Under the pieces are notes generated by a model that did no database searches, was not told the origin of the DNA, and saw only the letters and a program-made list of their open reading frames with translations. A stretch of 64,000 nt of DNA from JAHECW01 sp964641415 (GTDB lineage Bacteria > Acidobacteriota > Thermoanaerobaculia > Thermoanaerobaculales > Sulfomarinibacteraceae). Below are positions 1-7,412 of the stretch, one piece after another (the first letter of the stretch is position 1; each line of letters begins with the position of its first letter). The position numbers and the translations under genes are program-made. Where the stretch lies: positions 62,001 through 126,000 of the forward strand of contig CAZXMW010000002.1 in the NCBI GenBank assembly GCA_964641415.1. Direction: 5' to 3'.

Positions 1-1092
1 ATAGGCCTGGAAGATCCCGTCGATCTCGATCAACCGGTATCCGATCCCGAGGTTGCGCGCCAGCGCCTCCGCGTCCCGAACGCTTCCGTCCGACGAGTAG
101 CGCGTCGGCATCGCGACGCCGAGCACGCGCTCCGGTCCGAGTGCGCGAGCAGCGATGGCCGCGGTCAGCGCGGAGTCGATCCCGCCCGACAGCCCAAGAA
201 CGACGTCCGAAAAGCCGGTCTTGCGGACGTAGTCCCGAAGCCCGAGCTCGAGGGCCCTGAGCGCCTCGTCCTCGGTGGCCTGCGCAACGTCGCGAAACTC
301 GCCCGGTCTGCCCGCCGACGCACCGATCTCGAGGTCGTGGACCAGCAGGTCGTCGGCGAAGTCGCGAGCCCGCACCACCACTCGACCGGCAGGGTCGACG
401 ATGATCGAGTGGCCGTCGAAAACCAGTTCGTCATTCCCTCCGACCTGATTGACGCAGACGAAGAAACGTCCGGATTGCGCCGCGTAGCGCCGGATCAGAT
501 CGCGACGTTGTGCCGCCTTGCCGAGCTCGAACGGACTTGCCGAGATGTTGATCAGAAGCTCGGCGCCGGCCTCGACCAGCTCGATCACCGGATCGCGGTG
601 GTAGAGGCTGCGGCCGTCCAGATCGGGGTCGGCCCATACGTCCTCGCACACCGAAACCCCGAGACGCACACCCTTGAACAGCAGCGGCCGGGCCGGGCCG
701 CCGGGCTCGAAGTGACGGGCCTCGTCAAAAACGTCGTAGCTGGGGAGCAGGCATTTGCGGTAGCGTGCCAGCGGTCGCCCGCCGATGCACAGTGCCGCCG
801 AGTTGAACAGGCCCTTGCCTTGTCCGGCGGTGTTGCGGTCGACAAAGCCGACGACGATCCCGAGTGCGTCATCCGAGAGCGCGGCGACCCGATCGAGCTG
901 CTCGAGGTTCCGGTCGACGAAATCGGTCCTTTCGAGAAGGTCGCCTGGCGGATACCCGACGGTAGCGAGCTCGGAGAAGACCACCAGATCCGCCCCGTGA
1001 CAACGGGCCCCGGACACCGCCTCGGCCATGAGTGCAAGGTTGGCGTCAAAGGCGCCGATCGTGTAGTCGAGCTGGGCGATGGCGATGCGCAA
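1..1092 (-). CDS. nadE: Glutamine-dependent NAD+ synthase, 3' end beyond window
   Basis: This enzyme makes NAD from deamido-NAD, ATP and glutamine as the last step of NAD biosynthesis in the cytoplasm. The N-terminal nitrilase-type glutaminase domain shows its Glu-Lys-Cys triad as E41 (FSELATVGYPPGDL), K113 (RKCLLPSYDVF) and C149 (VSVCEDVW). The synthetase P-loop SGGIDSA lies near residue 301. The reading frame is still open at base 1, so the C-terminal part (roughly a third of the usual 550-680 residues) is missing. I chose the TTG at 1092 because GGGGAGA lies about 10 nt upstream and the product then starts LRIAIAQLDYTIG, as in the family. No ATG fits the conserved start. The gene is divergent from the downstream kinase. 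Confidence 0.93.
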   Translation of the reverse strand, partial: MRIAIAQLDYTIGAFDANLALMAEAVSGARCHGADLVVFSELATVGYPPGDLLERTDFVDRNLEQLDRVAALSDDALGIVVGFVDRNTAGQGKGLFNSAALCIGGRPLARYRKCLLPSYDVFDEARHFEPGGPARPLLFKGVRLGVSVCEDVWADPDLDGRSLYHRDPVIELVEAGAELLINISASPFELGKAAQRRDLIRRYAAQSGRFFVCVNQVGGNDELVFDGHSIIVDPAGRVVVRARDFADDLLVHDLEIGASAGRPGEFRDVAQATEDEALRALELGLRDYVRKTGFSDVVLGLSGGIDSALTAAIAARALGPERVLGVAMPTRYSSDGSVRDAEALARNLGIGYRLIEIDGIFQAY

Positions 1093-1347
1093 GGGCGGCT
1101 GTCTCCCCGCAGGGCAGTGTAGCGGAATCGCGTTGACCGCGGTTCTTGGACACCGGCCTTCCGGCCCGCCCAGCCCGGCGGCGGGGACTCTCCAGCGGCG
1201 CTCGTCGGCGTGAGCGGCCGTGCCGACGAGCGCCGGCGGACGCGCTGCAGACCACCGTCCCTGCTCGCTGCCGCTTCTCCTGATCGCGTTCGCTGACCGC
1301 TGCCGCTGTGAGCCGGGCACGCCCGCGGGCTCGAACCCGAAAATGTG

Positions 1348-1396
1348 CCGCCCCGCCGGGGAGGGGGTTCCGGCGGGGCGGCGAGGAAGGAGGTGA
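1348..1396. other. GC hairpin followed by a full anti-SD match in a 527-bp spacer
   Basis: The spacer 1093-1619 has no convincing gene. It holds a perfect 12-bp inverted repeat (arms 1348-1359 and 1370-1381, 10-nt loop). This is directly followed by AAGGAGGTGA (1387-1396), which matches the 16S anti-Shine-Dalgarno end over 10 nt. The nearest in-frame start, GTG at 1408, is 14 nt away, which is too far for normal initiation, and its frame runs into the kinase gene in another phase. A structured leader for the downstream kinase is one possibility. The function is unknown. Confidence 0.4.
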
Positions 1397-1619
1397 GTCG
1401 AAACGTCGTGTACTCGTTTCACTCATCTGGTAGTACGGAGAATCGACGCAAGACGTTTACTCCTGCCGGAGGTGAGCGGTTCTGCTGGATGAACCGGACC
1501 CGAGATCCTGAACCCCAGGCTGAAGACCTCTTCCGGGACATCGCCGAATTGGCGCTCCGGTTTGCGACCTCGCCTCAAGTCGGGATAGCATGGGGTTCGA
1601 CCTTCGTGAAGGGGGCAAC

Positions 1620-3605
1620 GTGGAAAGGATCGGACACTACACCATTGTGTCGGAGCTCGGTCGCGGCGGCATGGGTGTCGTCTACAAGGCGCACGAGGAG
1701 TCGCTGAACCGGCACGTCGCCATCAAGGTCCTCGGCGAACACCTCCAGGAGGACACCGAGTACGTCGAGCGCTTCGTTCGGGAGGCCCGCAGCGCCGCCG
1801 CGTTGAGCCATCCCAACATCGTCCAGATCTACTCCATTGCCGAGGACAGTGGCCGGCACTACTTCGTCATGGAGTTCGTCCGCGGCACCAACGTCCAGCG
1901 GATGATCCAGATCCGGGGCAGGCTGTCGCCGCCGGACGCGGCACGGATCATCCTGCAGGCTGCCGCCGGGCTCGAGGAAGCGCACTCGTACGGCGTCATC
2001 CACCGCGACATCAAGCCCGCCAATCTCATGGTGACCGAAAAGGGGCTGGTCAAGATCGCCGACTTCGGGCTCGCCCTGATCGGTGGTGCGGCGAACCGGC
2101 TCACGGCCACCGGGATGCTCATGGGGACTCCAGGCTACCTGTCTCCCGAGCAATGCCTCGATCAGTCGCCGGACCACCGGACCGACATCTACTCACTCGG
2201 CGTCACCTTCTTCGAGGCGGTCACCGGAAGAATGCCGTTTCGGGCCGACAGCCCACTCGCGCTGCTCAAGCTCATCGTCGAGGTCGAACCACCCGACATC
2301 GCGGATCTCAACTCCGAAATCGACGCCGAGCTTCGGGGGATCATCTCCAGGATGCTCGCCAAGGACCGCGAGGAGCGCTACTCGAGCTGCGGCGAGATCA
2401 TCGACGATCTGCAGACCTGGCTCCAGAAGTGTGGCGAACCGCTCCAGCCGTCGACCGCATCCGTGGCGGCCAGAGGACCGTCGTCGGTGCCGCCGCCCCC
2501 TCCCTCCTCGATGACCGAGGAGGAGATCAACACCGAGCTCACGGTAGCGGTCGACAGCGGAGCCACCGAAGAGCCGTCACCCTCATCGACGACACAGGAC
2601 GCCGCCCCGCCGGCAGCACCAGAACCGTCGCCGCAGGCTGCGGCGGCCGCGACGCCGGATCGGCAGGCCACCGCGGCTGCGCCGCGGGCCACCGCACCCG
2701 CCACCCACCCCTCGGCAGCAGCCCCCCGAAAGCGGACCGGTCTGCTCATCGCCGCGGTGCTCGTCGTGATCCTCGCCGGCGCCGCGACAGCGGCGTTCCT
2801 GACCGTCCGGAGCGGGCTGCTCGACGGGCTCCTCGGAGGCGGCGAGACCCGCGTGGCGGAGCTCGACGAGGATGCGCCGGTGACAGCCGAGATCACCGGT
2901 GGCGATGACGCCATGCAAACCAGCGAGTCCTCCGGAGCGATGCCGCCCGACGGCGGCGAGGCGAGCTTCGAGCTCCGTGCCGGCAGCTCGACCGGCACCG
3001 GCGACACCACCGGCGCCGAACCGACCCGCGCCGGGTCGACCTCTCCGGGCACCAGGGACGTGGCGCCGGTCAGCGGCGGCGCCCGGACGAACGAGCCGGC
3101 GGGGGTCGCCGAGGTCCCGGGCGCCGACGCGGTGGCCCAGCGAGCGGAGCCGGCGCCGGCCCCGCCGCCAACGGCAACCGTGGTTGTCGCGGTCGGCGAC
3201 CCGGATCTCGCGGTCGAGGCCGAGAGCTATCTCAAAAATCGACTCGCTCGGGCCGGCGTCGAGCTCGTCGAGATCACGAGCATTCCAGGCTTCGAGGGCT
3301 TCGCCGGCACCGAGAGCCGACCCGCTCCCGAGACCATTCGCAACACCCTGAGCGACCACGCGCGCTACCTCGTCCCGGTCCGAGCAGAGTATGTCGGCGA
3401 CCGCGAGGTCTTTTTCATGGGCCAGCGCGACAGGGTGTACCAGGGACGCCTCACCATCGGGCTCGTCGATCTCGTGGACGGTCGTCAGCTCGGCCAACGG
3501 TTCCAGGGCAAGGTCGAGTACACCCAGCTCAACGTCGAGGACAAGGTCGCCGAAACGCTCAGGCGACCGGCCACCGAGCTGCTGCAGCGCCTGCCGAGAA
3601 ACTGA
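1620..3605 (+). CDS. PknB-type Ser/Thr protein kinase, single transmembrane segment
   Basis: Membrane-anchored eukaryotic-like kinase of about 661 residues. The kinase domain comes first: glycine loop GRGGMGVVYKA (residues 14-24), VAIK lysine K36, HRDIKPAN (128-135), DFG (148-150), and PEQ in the activation segment. A Pro/Ala-rich linker (about 275-370) follows, then one hydrophobic segment (about 374-396) and an extracytoplasmic C-terminal region of about 260 residues that I do not recognise. All catalytic residues are present, so it should be active. I prefer the GTG at 1620 because GAAGGGGG lies 4 nt upstream and the product begins VERIGHYTIV like its relatives. An ATG at 1590 in the same frame would add 10 residues. 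It converges on the metalloprotease gene at 3657. Confidence 0.92.
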   Translation: MERIGHYTIVSELGRGGMGVVYKAHEESLNRHVAIKVLGEHLQEDTEYVERFVREARSAAALSHPNIVQIYSIAEDSGRHYFVMEFVRGTNVQRMIQIRGRLSPPDAARIILQAAAGLEEAHSYGVIHRDIKPANLMVTEKGLVKIADFGLALIGGAANRLTATGMLMGTPGYLSPEQCLDQSPDHRTDIYSLGVTFFEAVTGRMPFRADSPLALLKLIVEVEPPDIADLNSEIDAELRGIISRMLAKDREERYSSCGEIIDDLQTWLQKCGEPLQPSTASVAARGPSSVPPPPPSSMTEEEINTELTVAVDSGATEEPSPSSTTQDAAPPAAPEPSPQAAAAATPDRQATAAAPRATAPATHPSAAAPRKRTGLLIAAVLVVILAGAATAAFLTVRSGLLDGLLGGGETRVAELDEDAPVTAEITGGDDAMQTSESSGAMPPDGGEASFELRAGSSTGTGDTTGAEPTRAGSTSPGTRDVAPVSGGARTNEPAGVAEVPGADAVAQRAEPAPAPPPTATVVVAVGDPDLAVEAESYLKNRLARAGVELVEITSIPGFEGFAGTESRPAPETIRNTLSDHARYLVPVRAEYVGDREVFFMGQRDRVYQGRLTIGLVDLVDGRQLGQRFQGKVEYTQLNVEDKVAETLRRPATELLQRLPRN

Positions 3606-3656
3606 ACGGCCGCGCGCACCGCTGTCCGACGCTGCCGAGCCGGCGGTCTTCGACCG

Positions 3657-4349
3657 TCAGTTGCTGCGACCGCCCAGCAGTCCCGACCGAAACAGGAAGT
3701 ACAGCAGCGTCATCAGGGTCGACACGGCCGCTGCGACGTAGGTCAGCGCCGCCGCGTTGAGCACCCGGTCGACCCCCTGGCGCTCCGGCCCGGCGATGAT
3801 TCCGTGCTCGACCAGCAGCACCTTGGCCCGCCTCGAGGCGTCGAACTCCACCGGCAGGGTGACGATCTGGAACAGCAGCACCGCGGAGAACAGGAGCGCG
3901 CCGACGATCACCACATTGGCGGCGGACAGCAGCAAGCCTCCCAGCATGACGATGTAGCCCAACGACGAGCCGATCTTGGCCGTCGGCACCAACATCGATC
4001 GCAGGCCGAGCGGCTTGTATCCCTCGGCATGCTGGATCGCGTGCCCGGCCTCGTGGGCCGCCACGCCGACCGCGGCGACGGACCGAGAGTCGTACACCCC
4101 TTCGGAGAGGTTGAGCGTCCGGTTCACCGGATTGTAGTGGTCGGTGAGCATGCCCCGCGACCGCAGAATCTCGACGTCGTGCAGCCCCGCGCTCGAAAGC
4201 AGCCGCGCCGCCGCCTCCGCACCGGACTGCCCGGTGGCGGTGGGGACCCGCGAGAATTTCTTGAACGCGCTCTTGGTCTTGAAGCTCGCCCAGAGCGAAA
4301 GCACAAGCGCCGGAGCGATGAACACGAAGTAGATCGGGTCGAAGTACAT
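3657..4349 (-). CDS. Membrane zinc metallopeptidase, YugP family
   Basis: Predicted integral-membrane neutral zinc peptidase of 230 residues, the usual length for the YugP family (PF04298). The first residues MYFDPIYFVFIAPALVLSLWAS form the family N-terminal membrane segment. HEAGHAIQH is the HExxH zinc site, and three further hydrophobic stretches follow in the C-terminal half. I chose the ATG at 4349 because it has GGAGGTG just upstream and matches the family start. An in-frame start at 4400 would add 17 atypical residues. The physiological substrate of this family is unknown. The gene is divergent from the alkaline phosphatase at 4523, and the 170-bp gap probably holds both promoters. Confidence 0.9.
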   Translation of the reverse strand: MYFDPIYFVFIAPALVLSLWASFKTKSAFKKFSRVPTATGQSGAEAAARLLSSAGLHDVEILRSRGMLTDHYNPVNRTLNLSEGVYDSRSVAAVGVAAHEAGHAIQHAEGYKPLGLRSMLVPTAKIGSSLGYIVMLGGLLLSAANVVIVGALLFSAVLLFQIVTLPVEFDASRRAKVLLVEHGIIAGPERQGVDRVLNAAALTYVAAAVSTLMTLLYFLFRSGLLGGRSN

Positions 4350-4522
4350 CTGCACCTCCACAGCGACTCTCTGAGTCGCCACAACGAATAACACACGCAC
4401 GGCGGGTTTTCTTCTCTCGTCACAGCGACCGCGATGTCGGTTGGCGAGGTAAAGAAAGCGTGAATCTGATCGGTCGGGTCGATCGCCGCGGTATCATTCG
4501 GCCGTTGGAGCGAGGAGGAAAC

Positions 4523-5800
4523 GTGACTGACCACCGCACCTACCGACCCGTACGAGCCCTCATCCCCGTCGTCGCCACGGTGCTGCTGATCGCGGCTGTC
4601 GCCATGGTCGCCGCCCGTTTCGCGCCCTGGGAGCTCAATTTCGGCAACCTCGTGGTCCGCAGCCAACGCGGAATGACCCACGCCTTCGTGCCGCCGGCAG
4701 GCGACGCGGCGCCGATTCCGGCGCCCGGCCGGAGCGCGCCGGCCGGCGACGAGGCAGGGCCCGCCCCGACCAACGTCGTGCTGATCATCGGCGACGGCAT
4801 GGGGGTCGGCCAGCTCAGCGCCGCGTCGATGATCCTGCACGGCCCCTACGGCGAGCTGACGGTGGAGCGCGCTCCGGTCACCGGTCTGATGAAAACCCAC
4901 GCCGGCAACGCTCTGGTCACGGACTCGGCAGCCTCCTCGACGGCCATGGCAACCGGCTTCAAGGCGCCGAAGAAGGCGATCTCGGTGCTCGCCGACGGCC
5001 GGGTGCCGGTAACCCTTCTCGAGGCGGCCCGCACGAAGGGGCTCGCCACTGGCATGATCACGACCTCGGGGCTGGTCGACGCGACTCCGGCCGGCTTCAC
5101 CGCCCATACCGCCAAACGGGAGAACTACCCCGACATCCTGGAAGATATGCTCACCTGCGATGCCGAGCTACTGATCGGCGGTGACTGGAGCGACTACCCG
5201 AAGGCGTTGCGCAACTCGGAGTTCCAGCGGCAGCTCGAGCGAATCGACGAGCTCGGCGCCGCCGCCGGCTACCAACTGGCCCGGACAGCGGCCGAGCTCG
5301 AGTCCGCACCGGGCCGCGTCCTGGGGCTGTTTCCACCTCGCGACCGCGGCGGCGACGCCCACGGACCCACGCTCGATGTGCTCGTCACCTACGGCGTCGA
5401 TCGGCTCGCCGCCGCTTCTGACGGGTTCGTCCTCGTGGTCGAGTCCGAGATCACCGACGGCACCGGGCACGACAACGACATCAGCGGCGTGGTCGACGCG
5501 GTCCGCGAGCTCGACGAGACGCTGGTGGCCCTGCTGTCATGGGCCGAGCCCCGCGGCGACACCCTCGTGCTGGTGACCGCGGACCACGACACCGGCGGGC
5601 TCGGTGTCGTCGACGGCGACTACACGGAAGGGTTGGCCGAGGTGCGCTGGGCGACCGGCGGCCACACATCGCATTGGGTTCCGGTGTTCGCCTTCGGACC
5701 CGGCGCCGAACACTTCGGCGGCGTCATCGACAATACCGATCTCGGTGTCCTCATCGCTCGGGTGCTCGGCATCGACGGCTTTCCCGCGATGTATCCTTGA
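4523..5800 (+). CDS. Alkaline phosphatase (PF00245), membrane-anchored or secreted
   Basis: Phosphomonoesterase that releases phosphate outside the cytoplasm, 425 residues. A hydrophobic N-terminal segment (about residues 10-32) acts as signal or anchor and is followed by a Pro/Ala-rich stretch. The catalytic core shows VVLIIGDGMG (metal Asp), VTDSAASSTAMATG (Ser nucleophile after Asp), DATPAGFTAHTAKREN, ESEITDGTGHDND, TADHDTGG and GGHTSHWVP (metal ligands). The start is GTG at 4523, with GAGGAGGAA just upstream. An in-frame ATG at 4460 has no ribosome site and would place 21 basic residues before the signal. No PhoB-type box is evident. The gene stands alone, with the SEC-C protein 80 bp downstream. 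Confidence 0.93.
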   Translation: MTDHRTYRPVRALIPVVATVLLIAAVAMVAARFAPWELNFGNLVVRSQRGMTHAFVPPAGDAAPIPAPGRSAPAGDEAGPAPTNVVLIIGDGMGVGQLSAASMILHGPYGELTVERAPVTGLMKTHAGNALVTDSAASSTAMATGFKAPKKAISVLADGRVPVTLLEAARTKGLATGMITTSGLVDATPAGFTAHTAKRENYPDILEDMLTCDAELLIGGDWSDYPKALRNSEFQRQLERIDELGAAAGYQLARTAAELESAPGRVLGLFPPRDRGGDAHGPTLDVLVTYGVDRLAAASDGFVLVVESEITDGTGHDNDISGVVDAVRELDETLVALLSWAEPRGDTLVLVTADHDTGGLGVVDGDYTEGLAEVRWATGGHTSHWVPVFAFGPGAEHFGGVIDNTDLGVLIARVLGIDGFPAMYP

Positions 5801-5882
5801 AACCGGGGTGAGGCGGTGATAGGGTTTTCGACCGTCTGACCGGCGCCGCTCGGCGGCGGGTGTTTCAGAAAGGACCCGAACG

Positions 5883-6086
5883 ATGAATCTCGCGGCAGGT
5901 CTCAAGCGGCTGGTGCTCGGTCCCGAGGCCAAGCCGATTCCCAACCTCAAGCGGAACGACAAGTGCTGGTGCGGGAGCGGCAAGAAGTACAAGGGCTGCC
6001 ATCAGGAAGACGACGATCGCAAACGCTCGGCGCAGCGCGCGGCAGCGGTGAAGCAGCGAGCAGGCGGTCTCAAGCGCGGTTTCTGA
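5883..6086 (+). CDS. Small SEC-C motif protein
   Basis: A 67-residue protein dominated by one SEC-C zinc-binding motif: NDKCWCGSGKKYKGCHQ, ligands C-x-C...C-H near residues 29-41. This is the motif at the SecA C-terminus, where it binds zinc and the SecB chaperone; it also occurs in many small proteins of unknown role. The C-terminal third is Lys/Arg-rich. AAGGA lies about 10 nt before the ATG. No partner gene is adjacent, so its target (SecA-like, ribosome or other) cannot be told from context. Confidence 0.85.
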   Translation: MNLAAGLKRLVLGPEAKPIPNLKRNDKCWCGSGKKYKGCHQEDDDRKRSAQRAAAVKQRAGGLKRGF

Positions 6087-6330
6087 ACTCACCACCGGGC
6101 GCGACCGTGCCGCCAACGGACTCGGAGCCTGGAGCGCATCGATGGTGGACGGATTATGGAGGGTGTTTGAGGCCATTTGTTGATGAGTTCGCGGGTTCAT
6201 ACTGGTGGTATGGGCCGAGAGTTCGCCGAGAAACGGGCCAGAGGACTCCTGAAAGGCGCCGCTCTTTTCTTTGCGCTCCAGGCTCCTCGAATCGACCCGA
6301 CACGCGTTGACCCGGACGGGAGATTGACGC

Positions 6331-7302
6331 ATGGCCAAAATCACGCTGGTCGATCCGGACCGTCAACCGGAGGCCGCTGTGGATATCGACGTCGTTCTCG
6401 CAGACATCGTCGGACGGCTCCACGCACAGCGGGACACCCTGGCGACTCCCTTGCGCCAGACCTTCCGCGGCCAACCCCTTCCATCCCGAACCGAGATCGT
6501 CAGTATGGTCGAGCAGCTCCGCTCGGTCATTTTCCCCGGTTACTTCGGTAACCGCGACGTCACCGAAGACAGCCTGAGCTTCCACATGGGGGCGATCCTG
6601 CACCAGACCTCGCTGATCATGGTCGACGAGGTGCATCGCGGCCTGTGCTTCGCCTGCGGCAAGGACCCGGAGTCTCGCACTCCCGCCTCGTGTCTGGCCA
6701 AGGCGAAACGAATCACGGTGTCGTTCCTCGAGCGACTGCCGGAGGTGCGCCGACTGCTCGCTCTCGACGCCGTGGCCGCGTACGAGGGCGACCCCGCCGC
6801 AACCGGTCCGTCCGAGGCGATCTTCTGCTATCCGGGCGTCCGTGCGCTGACCAGCCATCGCATCGCCCACGAGCTCAACCGGCTCGAGGTGCCGCTCATC
6901 CCGCGCATCATCGCCGAACACGCCCACTCCGAGACCGGCATCGACATCCACCCGGGAGCGACGATCGGCGAGAGCTTCTTCATCGATCACGGCACCGGAG
7001 TGGTGATCGGCGAAACCAGCATCATCGGCGATCGGGTCCGCGTCTACCAGGGCGTGACCCTCGGCGCCAAGAGCTTTCCGCTCGACGACGACGGCAACCC
7101 GATCAAAGGCATCGACCGGCACCCGATCATCGAGGACGACGTCACCATCTACTCCGGCGCCACGATTCTCGGACGAGTCACCATCGGCGCCGGCTCGGTC
7201 ATCGGCGGAAACGTCTGGCTGACCCACGATCTGCCTCCCGCCAGCCGGATCGCTCAGGGCCGACCGTCCACCGGACTGGTCGAGAACGGCGGTGGCATCT
7301 AG
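6331..7302 (+). CDS. epsC: Serine O-acetyltransferase, EpsC type
   Basis: Transfers acetyl from acetyl-CoA to L-serine, the first step of cysteine synthesis. It has 323 residues, the longer EpsC-type architecture: an N-terminal helical domain (about 1-190), then a left-handed hexapeptide-repeat beta-helix (about 195-310) with HPGATIGESFFIDHGTGVVIGETSIIGDRVRVYQGVTLG. The catalytic His pair lies in DIHPGA and DHGTG. GGGAGA lies about 8 nt before the ATG. The 244-bp spacer upstream (6087-6330) shows no gene or clear regulatory structure. No cysteine synthase gene is adjacent. Confidence 0.93.
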   Translation: MAKITLVDPDRQPEAAVDIDVVLADIVGRLHAQRDTLATPLRQTFRGQPLPSRTEIVSMVEQLRSVIFPGYFGNRDVTEDSLSFHMGAILHQTSLIMVDEVHRGLCFACGKDPESRTPASCLAKAKRITVSFLERLPEVRRLLALDAVAAYEGDPAATGPSEAIFCYPGVRALTSHRIAHELNRLEVPLIPRIIAEHAHSETGIDIHPGATIGESFFIDHGTGVVIGETSIIGDRVRVYQGVTLGAKSFPLDDDGNPIKGIDRHPIIEDDVTIYSGATILGRVTIGAGSVIGGNVWLTHDLPPASRIAQGRPSTGLVENGGGI

Positions 7303-7412
7303 GAGCCTGTAGCGCCTCGATCTCGAGCGCGAGCTCAGTCGAAGCTGCGCACGCGGGGCTCGCATATCAGTGACGAGAATGAAACTCAAAACCGGACGCC
7401 CGGCGACAGCGT

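Noticed and set aside
4460..4522. Upstream ATG for the alkaline phosphatase
   Set aside because: It has no ribosome site and adds residues before the signal sequence. GTG at 4523 has GAGGAGGAA.
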